This document shows, piece after piece, positions 24,334 through 33,541 of a DNA stretch of 64,000 nt. This DNA comes from Butyricicoccus pullicaecorum (lineage in GTDB: Bacteria; Bacillota; Clostridia; Oscillospirales; Butyricicoccaceae): assembly GCA_018365995.1 (NCBI GenBank), contig JAGZIY010000006.1, positions 43,000-106,999 on the forward strand, written 5' to 3'. The notes under the pieces are model-generated. The model had not been told where the DNA came from and did no database searches. It saw only the letters and a list, made by a program, of their open reading frames with translations. Numbering within the stretch: position 1 is the stretch's first letter; the number at the start of each line of letters is the position of its first letter. Both the position numbers and the translations under genes were made by a program.

Positions 24334-26436
24334 ATGACAGAGAACCATGAGCTTATTTTTGCTCTGGATATTGGTACGCGCAGTGTCATTGGTGTTGTGG
24401 GATACGCAGAAAAGAATGGGCTGCATGTACTGGCGGTTGAACGGCAGGATCATGGGACGCGTGCCATGGTAGACGGGCAGATTCAGGATATCAGCTTGGT
24501 TTCTGGAGCGGCAATGGCTGTAAAGGAACGCTTGGAAAAAAAAGTTGGACAACCATTACATTCTGTTTGTGTGGCCGCTGCCGGACGTTCCTTGAAAACA
24601 CAGCGTGCAGACTATGAAATCATCTTGCCGGATGTCCAGACACTGGATCGTGAATTGATTGCACGGCTGGAGACGGGGGCAATCAATCGAGCAGAACAGG
24701 CATTTGATGAAAATGGAGAGGAAAGCGATCGCCTCTATTATTTGGTCGGATATTCGGTGACCGGATATGAACTCGATCATTATCCAATGACTACTCTGCT
24801 GGATCATCGAGGCAAGCAAATCAAGGCATCTGTCATTGCAACCTTTCTGCCGAGTGAGGTGGTGGAAAGCTTGTGTACGTCTATGCGCAAAGCGGGCTTA
24901 GAGGTTGCAAGCCTGACACTTGAGCCAATTGCTGCGATGAATCTGATTATTCCGCCGCAATTGCGTCTGTTGAATTTGGCACTTGTGGATATTGGAGCAG
25001 GTACCTCGGATATCGCTGTATCGCAAGGCGGCAGTGTTGTGGGCTATACAATGGCAACCGTTGCCGGAGATGAAATCACAGAGACCTTAATGAAACAGTA
25101 TTTGCTGGATTTTGATACTGCGGAGCAAGTGAAGCTGGCAATCAGTTCAGGAGAGCAGGTTACATTTCAGGATATCCTTGGAATTGAACATTCCATTTCC
25201 GCAGATGAGGCAGAGAAGGCGACTGAAGAATCTGCACATGTTCTGTGTCAGGAGATTTGTGCAGGGGTACGCGCACTCAACGGCGGTGCGCCTTCGGCAT
25301 TGTTTTTGGTGGGCGGCGGCAGTCAGCTCACAAAGCTTCGGGAATACGTAGAGCAGGAAATGCAGATGGAGCCTTCCCGTGTAGCGGTGGGCAGTGCGAA
25401 TTTGCGTAAGCTGGTCTGGACAGATGAGGAAGTATGTGACCTTACCAGTCCGGATTTGGCAACACCCCTTGGAATTGCGCTTTCTGCTGCCCAGCAGCTG
25501 ACAGGAAACGGACTGCATATTTTGCTCAATGGCAAACGTGCAAACTTGTTTCGCAGCGAACGACTCAGCATACGAGATGTGCTCATGATGAATGGCTACC
25601 GTTATCGGGACTTCATCGGACGAACCGGTCAGAGTGTTGCCTTTACATTGAATGGAGAGCGGCGTGTGATTCGGGGGACGCAGTCCAGCCCGGCAGAGTT
25701 GACACGAAACGGAGAGGCAGCTGCGCTTTCTGACCATGTCCATGCCGGAGACAGTATCTGCTTTACACCAGCAATTCCCGGTGTAGATGCCAATCCAATA
25801 CTTTGTGATGTACTTCCTGAGCTTTCAAATGAGACGGTATGGCTTGCAGATCAACAGGTGCCGATAGGTCTTGTTGCACAGATAAATGGTCAATTTGTTC
25901 CACGGGATACACCTCTTGTCAGTGGTGATGAGGTGGATACCCTTCGCTTGGATACCATAGATGATTTGTTGGCGGCGTATGGAATAGAGGGTATGCCGAC
26001 TATGAGAAATGGCATGCCTTGTACGGGGGAGGAAACCTTAACACCAGAGGACAGGGTCGTTTATGGGGAGGCTGCGAAGTGGGATCGTACCATTATGCAG
26101 GCAGGTCAAGATATGGAGTCGCAGTCGGTACAGGAGAAGGAAGTCAAACAGCCTGCAGCGATGCAGGAAGAGGCAAAACAGCAGGAGCAGACAATCAATA
26201 GACAAGCGGACATACTCTCTGTTGTGCTCAATGATCGTCCCTTAGAGCTTCCCGTTACAAGAGAGCATCCAGTCTATTATCTCATGGATTTGCTGGAGCA
26301 CACGGAAATTGACTTTCAAAATCTGAATCAAGAGGTTTGTCTGGAAATTAACGGACAAGAGGCATCTTTTCAACAGCGTCTGCGCTCCGGCGACTATGTC
26401 CGTATTTATGAAAGACCCCGCATAACAGAGTTTTGA
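24334..26436 (+). CDS. FtsA-domain ATPase with a long beta-grasp-like C-terminal extension
   Basis: A 700-residue actin-fold protein; GGGAGGA precedes the ATG at 24334. The N-terminal 375 residues match the FtsA/PilM superfamily: FALDIGTRSVIGVVG (phosphate 1), an inserted SHS2-type region with PSEVVESL, LALVDIGAGTSDIAVSQGG (phosphate 2) and LFLVGGGSQLTKL (adenosine). Canonical FtsA is about 400 residues, so some 300 extra residues follow. These contain several stretches that resemble ThiS/TGS-like beta-grasp folds: LNGKRANLFRSERLS, TLNGERRVIRG, LNDRPLELPVT and CLEINGQEASFQQRLRSGDY. The extreme C-terminus lacks the basic amphipathic membrane helix of FtsA. It sits with an SLH protein gene, not in a division cluster. 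A cell-envelope scaffold is likely; its exact role is unknown. Confidence 0.75.
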   Translation: MTENHELIFALDIGTRSVIGVVGYAEKNGLHVLAVERQDHGTRAMVDGQIQDISLVSGAAMAVKERLEKKVGQPLHSVCVAAAGRSLKTQRADYEIILPDVQTLDRELIARLETGAINRAEQAFDENGEESDRLYYLVGYSVTGYELDHYPMTTLLDHRGKQIKASVIATFLPSEVVESLCTSMRKAGLEVASLTLEPIAAMNLIIPPQLRLLNLALVDIGAGTSDIAVSQGGSVVGYTMATVAGDEITETLMKQYLLDFDTAEQVKLAISSGEQVTFQDILGIEHSISADEAEKATEESAHVLCQEICAGVRALNGGAPSALFLVGGGSQLTKLREYVEQEMQMEPSRVAVGSANLRKLVWTDEEVCDLTSPDLATPLGIALSAAQQLTGNGLHILLNGKRANLFRSERLSIRDVLMMNGYRYRDFIGRTGQSVAFTLNGERRVIRGTQSSPAELTRNGEAAALSDHVHAGDSICFTPAIPGVDANPILCDVLPELSNETVWLADQQVPIGLVAQINGQFVPRDTPLVSGDEVDTLRLDTIDDLLAAYGIEGMPTMRNGMPCTGEETLTPEDRVVYGEAAKWDRTIMQAGQDMESQSVQEKEVKQPAAMQEEAKQQEQTINRQADILSVVLNDRPLELPVTREHPVYYLMDLLEHTEIDFQNLNQEVCLEINGQEASFQQRLRSGDYVRIYERPRITEF

Positions 26437-26462
26437 GACATAAGGAAAGGAAGTGCAGTCAA

Positions 26463-28238
26463 ATGCGCAAAATACTCAGTGGGCTGCTTGCAGCGGCATT
26501 GCTGTTCGGGTTGCTTCCACAGGTAGAGGCGGCATCTACCTATCGAATTGATGCACGCGTTGATAAGGAAGAAACAGCTACCGTGGTAGATGTCAAGCCA
26601 AGCAAGGTAGACGATGGAGATGACAGCAAGATTGTATTTGAGCTTGAACCGGATTATATGTTAGACGAAATCAAGATTGAAGATCGTGAGGAGGACGAGA
26701 TCTACTATGTGAGTGAGGACGGCGAAGAGATAGAACTGTCCGGCGATACCAGCTGTGAATTACAGATCAATAAACGAAAAATCACACTTTGGATAAATGT
26801 GGTAGAATCCGATTATCGTGTTACGCTGTATACAGAGAAACGAGATGACGAGAGCGGAGAGGACGAGGAAGATGAGGAAGTGCGTCTCTCTCTGTCTGCT
26901 GCAAGGGGTATCCGTATGACAGCGGACACGGGAACCAAGCCCAAGCTGGGAGATACTGTGAATATTACAATCCAGCCAGATGCGGGGTATCAGGTTGGAA
27001 CCATTACAATGACGATTGAGGATAAGAGCGTATCTGCCGAGCCTGATGAAAACGTCATTCGAATCAATGGCAGAGCCTATTATATTTCCAGTAATTTAGA
27101 TGGAAGCCGTGTATTGACGATCCGCAATATTGGTCAAAGTATCAAGGTGAAGGCAGAGTCTATTAAGGGAAGTGTGCAGCCGCCTGACAATGCAGGCAGC
27201 AATTTGCCGCAGTATACGATTTTGACCAATGGAGATGTTGGCGTGACTGTGACGCCGAGCGGGACAAATGTGCCGCAGGGCAGTGAGGTGAATTTTCGTA
27301 TCGTGCCGCAGTCTGGATATGCCATTCAAAGCATCACATTGCGGATTGGAACAGAGAGCAAAACCTTTCAGCCCAATGTGACGCAGGTAAGTGTCGGCGG
27401 ACGTACCTATGGACTGCGCCAAAATGGAAATGAAGTGATTCTGTTTGTAACAGGAATCACGAGCCCTGTATCGGTATCAGCAAGCTCCAGACAGACAGGG
27501 GTAACGACACCGCCAGTCACATCAAAGCCAACACCACCGCAAAAGCCAACACAGCCCCAAAAGCCGGAAACCATTCCGCAAAAACCACAGACATCGAACC
27601 CAGTAACGCAGAAGCCTGCTATTCCTGTACAGGCAAAGGCGGATTCTTTTAATCCCACCGTCAAGAAAGCATTTTTGCAGGGAAACGGCAATGGAACGAT
27701 TACGCCGGAGGCCGCTATCACACGTGCAGAGGCATCTGCAATTTTGGATCGTTTGATCAGCTATCAGGATACCAGCAAGGTACAGCCAAGCTTTGAGGAT
27801 ATCAAAGCTTCGGATTGGTATGCACCGGCAGTGGGCAGACTGGAGAGAATCGGTGCGTATGAAGTAGAAAAGAGAGGGACATTTCGCCCCAATGAAAAAA
27901 TTACACGTGGGGAGTTCATACACTGGATCACACAGATTGTTGATGGAAGAACTACGGTTCCATGTAATTATGTTGATGTAAGTCCGGATAATGCGTATTA
28001 TATGGCAATTGCATATGGAACACAGCAGGGGTGGATCAGTGGATATGCAGATGGAACATTTCGTCCGAATGCACCGATTGCACGCTCTGAAGCAGCGCAT
28101 ATGGTGCTGCGAATGTTGGGTTGGCAGCCCGATGAGGCTGCGATTGCAAGTGCAGGGCAGGTGTTTTCTGATATGAAGCCGGGATATTGGGCATATAATC
28201 AGGTCACAGCGGCAGCACGTGGATTGTATCGCGCGTGA
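26463..28238 (+). CDS. S-layer homology (SLH) domain surface protein
   Basis: A 591-residue exported protein. The ATG at 26463 follows AGGAAAGGAAG. Signal peptide about 1-24 (KILSGLLAAALLFGLLPQ, ending VEA). Residues 25-125 are strongly acidic (EDREEDEIYYVSEDGEE). Two similar beta-rich repeats follow: about 150-225 (GDTVNITIQPDAGYQVGTI) and 245-340 (VPQGSEVNFRIVPQSGYAI). A Pro/Lys/Gln-rich linker follows at about 350-390, then three SLH motifs to the end (ITRAEASAILDRL, ITRGEFIHWITQI, YADGTFRPNAPIARSEAA). SLH domains bind pyruvylated wall polymers. The upstream FtsA-like gene ends 26 bases earlier, so the two form an operon. Confidence 0.9.
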   Translation: MRKILSGLLAAALLFGLLPQVEAASTYRIDARVDKEETATVVDVKPSKVDDGDDSKIVFELEPDYMLDEIKIEDREEDEIYYVSEDGEEIELSGDTSCELQINKRKITLWINVVESDYRVTLYTEKRDDESGEDEEDEEVRLSLSAARGIRMTADTGTKPKLGDTVNITIQPDAGYQVGTITMTIEDKSVSAEPDENVIRINGRAYYISSNLDGSRVLTIRNIGQSIKVKAESIKGSVQPPDNAGSNLPQYTILTNGDVGVTVTPSGTNVPQGSEVNFRIVPQSGYAIQSITLRIGTESKTFQPNVTQVSVGGRTYGLRQNGNEVILFVTGITSPVSVSASSRQTGVTTPPVTSKPTPPQKPTQPQKPETIPQKPQTSNPVTQKPAIPVQAKADSFNPTVKKAFLQGNGNGTITPEAAITRAEASAILDRLISYQDTSKVQPSFEDIKASDWYAPAVGRLERIGAYEVEKRGTFRPNEKITRGEFIHWITQIVDGRTTVPCNYVDVSPDNAYYMAIAYGTQQGWISGYADGTFRPNAPIARSEAAHMVLRMLGWQPDEAAIASAGQVFSDMKPGYWAYNQVTAAARGLYRA

Positions 28239-28330
28239 TTGGTTTGTCGCATATTGCAAAGATGCTTTGTATCATAAAATATAATTTACGATACAATATA
28301 GATTTTTTTGTAAAAAATGTGAAAAATTGT

Positions 28331-28377
28331 AAAAAAAGACATGCAGTATACCGAGAGTATATTGCATGTCTTTTTTT
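28331..28377 (+). terminator. rho-independent terminator after the SLH gene
   Basis: About 20 paired bases with core GACATGCA / TGCATGTC, a small loop and a seven-T tail. The A-run on the other side makes it potentially bidirectional. Confidence 0.93.
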
Positions 28378-28759
28378 GTCGAAAAATGAAACAGCATAAT
28401 TGGATATAGCTGCATCATGGACGCAAATTATGCGGTAAAAACGCGAAAATAAATATAAATTGTGGCAGAAAGAAAAAATAATTAAAAAATGATAATCATA
28501 AAGAAAGAAAAAGATAAGGGTCAGATAAAAGAAGAAAAATTTATGATATAGGCGCTATTTTTTCTAGACAAAAGGCTTTATATGGAGTAAAATAATAAGA
28601 GATTATAGTAGAATCTGTCGCATGATGCGGTGACAGAGGAATTTTTGATAGAAGTTTTTATAGAAATATGCAAAAATATACAATCGAAATTTGACAGCAA
28701 ATTATGATTTGATGATCTTTCACTGTATTACATAATAGGGGACAAAGGAGGTTTTTCAA
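28378..28759 (+). other. AT-rich upstream region of the flagellar operon
   Basis: No convincing gene is seen between the SLH terminator and flgB. The region holds the promoter at 28565, a small hairpin near 28614-28635 and a second possible promoter near 28709 (TTGATG-N16-CATAAT). I looked for a c-di-GMP riboswitch signature and saw none. The long AT-rich stretch is a plausible binding area for global regulators. Confidence 0.4.
28565..28593 (+). promoter_or_regulatory. SigA-type promoter of the flagellar/chemotaxis operon
   Basis: TAGACA-N17-TAAAAT, 167 bases before flgB. It is the best-matching promoter ahead of the 26-kb operon, which should begin with the main sigma factor because it encodes its own SigD. 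Confidence 0.55.
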
Positions 28760-29155
28760 TTGTCGTTTCTTACATCGAACACAATGCTTATGACTGAACG
28801 GGCTATGAATTACCTGTGGAAAAAGCAGTCTGTCATTGCAGATAATGTGGCAAATGCAGAAACACCCGGCTATAAGGCAAAGTATGTTACATTTGAACAG
28901 GAGCTGCGCCAGAAGCTGGAACAGGCAAGCGCAGATGAGGGGCAGGTACCGGTTGGACGAAAGGCAATGCGGGAAGGAATTTTGGACAGTAATATCGTTA
29001 CACACGAGGCGAATGAAACAGCGCGCATGGATGGAAACGGTGTGAATGTTACTGAGCAGAATGTAGAGCTGTCCCGTACCTATATTCAGTATCAGTTGAC
29101 AACACGTGCGTTTTCTGACGAAATCAGCCGGCTGCGTGCGGCGATTCGTGGTTGA
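28760..29155 (+). CDS. flgB: flagellar basal-body rod protein FlgB
   Basis: Proximal rod subunit of the flagellar axial structure, secreted by the flagellar type III apparatus. The 131-residue product starts at TTG (28760), eight bases after AAAGGAGGT. The conserved rod motif VIADNVANAETPGYKAKYVT lies near residue 28, and the C-terminus LSRTYIQYQLTTRAFSDEIS has the usual amphipathic heptads. It is the first gene of the operon, followed by flgC after 38 bases. Confidence 0.94.
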   Translation: MSFLTSNTMLMTERAMNYLWKKQSVIADNVANAETPGYKAKYVTFEQELRQKLEQASADEGQVPVGRKAMREGILDSNIVTHEANETARMDGNGVNVTEQNVELSRTYIQYQLTTRAFSDEISRLRAAIRG

Positions 29156-29193
29156 TTTGTACGGTTGTTTTTTGAATTTGGAGGAGAACGAGT

Positions 29194-29649
29194 ATGGCAT
29201 TTTTGAGTGCAATGAGTGTTGTTGGTTCCGGACTGACAGCGCAGCAGCTGCGTCTTGACGTCATTTCTGAAAATGTAACCAATATGCAGACAACACGCAC
29301 AGAGGGTGGAGAACCGTATCGCCGCAAGATGGTGGTGTTTGAAGCACAAGATGGACGCGAAAGCTTTCAGGCAGCACTGGCACGCGCAGCAGGGCGTGCA
29401 TTGACCCCAAACAATGATGAGGGTGGTGTCCGTGTAACCGAGATTGTTGAAGATCCAAGCGATTTTAAGCAAATCTATGATCCGTCCCACCCAGATGCAG
29501 ATGCAAATGGTTATGTAAGACTTCCGAATGTGGATCTGGTAAAAGAGACTGTTGATGCAATGGCAGCACAACAGGCCTATACTGCAAATGTAACCGTATT
29601 CAATGCGCTGAAGGGAATGGCAACCTCTGCGTTGGAGATTGGCAGATAA
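29194..29649 (+). CDS. flgC: flagellar basal-body rod protein FlgC
   Basis: Proximal rod protein, 151 residues. N-terminal rod motif is present in variant form (LRLDVISENVTNMQTTRTEG, near residue 20) and the C-terminal VNLVKETVDAMAAQQAYTAN-type region is present as NVDLVKETVDAMAAQQAY. The segment DPSHPDADANGYVRLPNVDL is diagnostic for FlgC. GGAGG precedes the ATG. fliE follows after 20 bases. Confidence 0.95.
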   Translation: MAFLSAMSVVGSGLTAQQLRLDVISENVTNMQTTRTEGGEPYRRKMVVFEAQDGRESFQAALARAAGRALTPNNDEGGVRVTEIVEDPSDFKQIYDPSHPDADANGYVRLPNVDLVKETVDAMAAQQAYTANVTVFNALKGMATSALEIGR

Positions 29650-29669
29650 TGGAAAAGGAGAAGTAGACC

Positions 29670-29975
29670 ATGTTTATCACACCTATGGTACCGGTTCGTT
29701 CAGCGGCAGAGCTTTCTGCGCCTAATCAGACAGAACAAACCAGACAGCCTGCCGGAGGAATGTTTGCGGATATCTTTCAACAGGCGATCAACAATGTAAA
29801 AGAAACTGAGGATGAGGTTTCCCGCGTAGAATACCAGTTGGCAACCGGTCAGCTTGATGATATTCATAGCTATACCATCGCTGCCAGCAAAGCAGCCGCA
29901 GCAGGTGAACTCATGATTCAGCTGCGCAGCAGGGCACTTGACGCCTATAATGAGCTGATGCGAATCAATTTGTAA
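29670..29975 (+). CDS. fliE: flagellar hook-basal body complex protein FliE
   Basis: Small export-junction protein that links the MS ring to the rod and is needed for rod export. 101 residues. An N-terminal flexible region is followed by FADIFQQAINNVKETEDEVS and the conserved LATGQLDDIHSYTIAASKA, then MIQLRSRALDAYNELMRI. GGAGAAG lies before the ATG. It lies between flgC and fliF as usual. Confidence 0.94.
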   Translation: MFITPMVPVRSAAELSAPNQTEQTRQPAGGMFADIFQQAINNVKETEDEVSRVEYQLATGQLDDIHSYTIAASKAAAAGELMIQLRSRALDAYNELMRINL

Positions 29976-30008
29976 GTTTAAGTGCTCAAAAATAAGGGAG
30001 GGAACGCG

Positions 30009-31661
30009 GTGAAAGAGCGGGCGACAGCTGCGCTGGAAAAGGTAAAGAGCGTAATAGGCGCGCTCAACCGCAAAACCAAGATTTTGATCGTCGGTGTTCT
30101 GGTAGCAGCACTGGCACTGATTATTGGACTGGTTGCGTATAACAGCGCCAAATCATCGGATTACACAACGCTTTTTTCAGACCTGAATACAGAAGAAGCG
30201 ACTACGATTTTAGGAAAATTAGATGAGTATGGTGCACCTTATCGATATAAGGGAAGCGGAACCATAGAGGTTTTGACGGAACAGGAGCCACAATTAAAAG
30301 CAAAGCTATTACAAGAAGGTTACCCCAAAAGCGGATTTACCTATAAGGTCTTTACAGACAATGTCAGTATGATGTCAACTGACTTTGAAAAAGAGCAGTT
30401 CAAGCTATATGAACTGCAAGACCGTATTCAGGCAACTTTACGCTGTTTTGAAGGGGTAAGAGATGCGATTGTTACAATCACACCAGCGGAAGACAACAGA
30501 TATGTGCTCAATACAAAGGAATTGGAGCCGGCAAAGGCATCTGTTACACTTACGCTCAAGGAAGATGCAGTTTTGAAGAGCACACAGGTTGGTGCGATTC
30601 AGAATTTGGTTGCACGTGCAGTGCCGGGACTGCTCACAGAAAATATTTCCATCGTTGACACAGAAGGAAATTTCTATTCCGCAGAGGATACTGGTGACGC
30701 AGCACAGGATAAGGCAACACAGCTCAAGCTCGAAACCGAGCGGAAGATTGAACAGACAACACGCCGTAAGGTGCTGGACGTGCTGGAGGGCTTCTATGGA
30801 GAGGACAATGTTCGTGTCAGCGTCAAGAGTGTCGTTGATGTAAAACGCACATTGCAGGAGGCAACAACCTATGCATCTCCAGAGGGTGCACCTCCGGGCG
30901 CTGGTATCCCCAATCAGATTGCAAAGAATCAGGAGGTCATTCGTCCTGATGAGGAGGCCAATGCGGTTGGCGGCGTGGTTGGTACGCAGTCAAATGCAGA
31001 CATCAACACCTATGTAAACCAAAATAATGGTGTTGTTGGTGCCAATGATACATATGCCAGCGATAAGACGCAGACCAATTTCAGTCTGAACACAGTAAAG
31101 GAACAGAATGAAATCTATGCGCCGCAGCTTGTGGACCTTACAGTTGCTGTTTCAATCAATAGCGATGGGTATGGAGCGCTGAGTCAGCCGCAGATCGTAG
31201 AATTGGTTGCACGTGCAGCCGGAATTCCACCGGAAAACGAACAGACAAAGATTTCTGTTGCTGCATCGCCGTTCTATAATGCAAAGCCGGTAGAGGAGCC
31301 CAATAATGCGTTCCTTGAGTGGGCACAGAGCAAGGTATTTGGTGTTCCGATGTGGGTAATCGCAGGTGCAGTATTTGCACTGTTCCTGTTGATTGTGATA
31401 CTTATATCCATGTTTGTACGCCGCCGCCGCAAAAAGCGTGCGCTGCTTGCTGCAGAACAGCAGGCTGAGCTGGACAGAGCAGCGGTAGAAGCCGAGTTTG
31501 CCCGTCAGGCAGAGCTTGCAAATATGCAGAAGGATCTGCTGAATATCCAAAATGAAAAGAGCATGGAGCTGAAAGAAAGTATTCGTAAGTTCTCCGAGGA
31601 GAGCCCAGAAGTGGCTGCTGACTTGCTGAGCAGCTGGTTAAGAGGGGGGAGCGAGGAGTGA
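30009..31661 (+). CDS. fliF: flagellar M-ring protein FliF
   Basis: Forms the MS ring in the cytoplasmic membrane. 550 residues from GTG 30009, with GGGAGGG six bases upstream (an earlier in-frame GTG at 29982 lacks a site). First membrane helix near residues 24-44 (ILIVGVLVAALALIIGLVAY), then YscJ/FliF ring-building domains (SDYTTLFSDLN, YPKSGFTYKVF, FEGVRDAIVTITPAEDN). A variable Asn/Gly-rich region precedes the second helix near 442-465 (MWVIAGAVFALFLLIVILIS). The cytoplasmic tail ends ESPEVAADLLSSWLRGG, the FliG-binding part. The stop overlaps the fliG start by four bases. Confidence 0.97.
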   Translation: MKERATAALEKVKSVIGALNRKTKILIVGVLVAALALIIGLVAYNSAKSSDYTTLFSDLNTEEATTILGKLDEYGAPYRYKGSGTIEVLTEQEPQLKAKLLQEGYPKSGFTYKVFTDNVSMMSTDFEKEQFKLYELQDRIQATLRCFEGVRDAIVTITPAEDNRYVLNTKELEPAKASVTLTLKEDAVLKSTQVGAIQNLVARAVPGLLTENISIVDTEGNFYSAEDTGDAAQDKATQLKLETERKIEQTTRRKVLDVLEGFYGEDNVRVSVKSVVDVKRTLQEATTYASPEGAPPGAGIPNQIAKNQEVIRPDEEANAVGGVVGTQSNADINTYVNQNNGVVGANDTYASDKTQTNFSLNTVKEQNEIYAPQLVDLTVAVSINSDGYGALSQPQIVELVARAAGIPPENEQTKISVAASPFYNAKPVEEPNNAFLEWAQSKVFGVPMWVIAGAVFALFLLIVILISMFVRRRRKKRALLAAEQQAELDRAAVEAEFARQAELANMQKDLLNIQNEKSMELKESIRKFSEESPEVAADLLSSWLRGGSEE

Positions 31662-32671
31662 GTGAAGTAACAAAAAAAATGCCGCTCGAACAAAAAGCGG
31701 CGGCAGTTGTTGTTGCGTTGGGCGTAGATAAGGCTTCTCGTATCTACCAAAATATGCCAAGTGAACAGGTGGAGCAGCTCACCTATGAGATTGCTCGCTT
31801 GGGCAATCTCTCCATGGAGGATACAGAGGAAATCCTAGAAGAGTTCTATCAGCTGTGTATGACGCGCAAGGCAATTACTGTGGGTGGTATGGAATACGCG
31901 CGCACGGTGCTGGAAAAGGCATTTGGAGACCAGACAGCGCATCAGCTGCTTGAAAAGATTACCCGTTCTCTAAAAAATCAGGCGTTCTCTTTTCTGCGCA
32001 AGACAGAAGCAAAGGATATCTTCTCTGTATTGCAGTACGAGCGTCCGCAGACCATTGCAATCGTACTTTCCTATATCGATCCAGATAAAGCGGCAGACGT
32101 CATTGTGCAGCTGCCTGAGGAGGTACAGATTGCAGTCGTACAGAGCATTGCGGAGATGGACAGCGTATCTTCTTCGGCAATCAAGATCTTGGAGGAAGAA
32201 TTGCAAAAGAAGTTCACCTCCGTATTCTCGAACGACAATGCCAAGGTTGGCGGTATCGACTATGTGGCAAGCGTCATGAACAATGTCGACCGTTCGAGCG
32301 AAAAGTCTATTTTCGAGGGCTTGGAGGTCGAGAATGGCGAACTCGCGCAGGAAATTCGCAAGCGCATGTTTGTGTTCGAGGATATCATTACGATGGACGA
32401 TCGTTCGGTACAGCGTTTCTTGCGCGACTGCGAATCGACCGATTTGGTATTGGCACTCAAGACTGCGGGCGAAGAGGTTGCACAAAAGCTTTTCAACAAT
32501 ATGTCAAGCCGTATGGCAGAGAGCATTCGAGACGACCTCGAGGTTATCACCAATGTCCGTATTCGCGATGTCGAAGAGGCACAGCAGCGTATTGTTGATG
32601 TCATTCGTGCTCTGGAGGCGCAGGGGCAGATTATCATCGTAAAGGGTGGAAAGGACGATATCATTGCTTAA
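31658..32671 (+). CDS. fliG: flagellar motor switch protein FliG
   Basis: C-ring rotor protein that transmits stator torque. 337 residues from GTG (31658), overlapping fliF in GTGA; a GGGGGGAG site is in the fliF end. N-domain PLEQKAAAVVVALGVDKASR, middle domain with ERPQTIAIVLSYIDPDKAAD (EHPQ-type motif), and C-domain ending in the torque helix with DDRSVQRFLRDCESTDLVLA, including the charged residues that face MotA. Standard length. Confidence 0.97.
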   Translation: MSEVTKKMPLEQKAAAVVVALGVDKASRIYQNMPSEQVEQLTYEIARLGNLSMEDTEEILEEFYQLCMTRKAITVGGMEYARTVLEKAFGDQTAHQLLEKITRSLKNQAFSFLRKTEAKDIFSVLQYERPQTIAIVLSYIDPDKAADVIVQLPEEVQIAVVQSIAEMDSVSSSAIKILEEELQKKFTSVFSNDNAKVGGIDYVASVMNNVDRSSEKSIFEGLEVENGELAQEIRKRMFVFEDIITMDDRSVQRFLRDCESTDLVLALKTAGEEVAQKLFNNMSSRMAESIRDDLEVITNVRIRDVEEAQQRIVDVIRALEAQGQIIIVKGGKDDIIA

Positions 32672-33521
32672 CATCCTAAAATATTTTCAACAGACCCCAG
32701 TTGAGAAATATGAATTTCAGGAAGCTGAGACCTTACCGTTTTCATCTGAGATGGACGCCTCTGTATTGCCGGAGTTTGCAGATCCGTCAGAGGAAATCGA
32801 AGAATCAGCACAGGATTCCCAAGTAGATGCTGCCTCAAATTATGCTGAGTTTGCGAAAAAATTGCAGGAAGCAACAGAACGTGAGGCAGAAGAAATTCTG
32901 GATAAGGCAAGAGCAGAGGCAGATGCCATTCTGGAAAGCGCTCGAACAAGTGCGAATCGTGAAGCGGAGGCTTTGTGTGAGCAGATGCGTGAGAAAGGCT
33001 ATCAGGAGGGCTTCGCAGAGGGGCGACAGGCTGGCTATGAGGCCGGACAGGAGCTTGGATTGGAAGAGGGGCGTGCACAGCTGCGTCAGCAGCAGGAGCA
33101 GGCACTCAATGATGTGGAACACTTTTTTCAAGAGGCTGCCAATCAGCGGGATATGATGTTTGTTCGTGCACAGGATCAGATGCGTGATCTGGCGCTTACA
33201 GTTGCTGAAAAGATCCTGCGCATCAGCTTGCAGTCCAGTGGTGAAATTGTTGCACGTATGGTACAGCATGCGGTAGAAAAGCTCAAGCGGCGTGAGTGGG
33301 TACGCGTTTATATCTCAAAAGGTGAGGTACAAAGATGTGTACAAGCTGACCCAGAACTTGCAGCTGCACTTATAGGTTTGTCTGACCATGTTAAAATTGT
33401 TCCAATGGAGAGCGATGACCCGGGCGCTTGTATTATTGAAATGCCAGATGAAATTATTGATGCCAGCGCATCGACACAGATGGACAATATCCGCGAGCTA
33501 TTGCAGGATATGAAGGATTAA
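32664..33521 (+). CDS. fliH: flagellar assembly protein FliH
   Basis: Peripheral stalk and regulator of the export ATPase FliI. About 285 residues. The start is uncertain: TTG at 32664 has GGAAAGGA nine bases upstream, and an in-frame GTG at 32646 is also possible; both overlap the end of fliG. The middle has the Ala/Glu-rich coiled coil and the FliH Gly-repeat-like segment GYQEGFAEGRQAGYEAGQE, LGLEEGRAQLRQQ. The C-terminal domain includes DLALTVAEKILRISLQSS and ADPGACIIEM-like DDPGACIIEMPDEIIDAS. fliI follows after 20 bases. Confidence 0.92.
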   Translation: MLNILKYFQQTPVEKYEFQEAETLPFSSEMDASVLPEFADPSEEIEESAQDSQVDAASNYAEFAKKLQEATEREAEEILDKARAEADAILESARTSANREAEALCEQMREKGYQEGFAEGRQAGYEAGQELGLEEGRAQLRQQQEQALNDVEHFFQEAANQRDMMFVRAQDQMRDLALTVAEKILRISLQSSGEIVARMVQHAVEKLKRREWVRVYISKGEVQRCVQADPELAAALIGLSDHVKIVPMESDDPGACIIEMPDEIIDASASTQMDNIRELLQDMKD

Positions 33522-33541
33522 AATAAGAGAGGAGGCGCGAT

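Noticed and set aside
27522..28259. 245-residue minus-strand open frame opposite the SLH gene
   Set aside because: Antisense shadow of the Pro/Gln linker and SLH motifs; no family signature.
28594..28759. c-di-GMP riboswitch in the flagellar operon leader
   Set aside because: The conserved core bases and stems of the known classes are not seen in this AT-rich leader.
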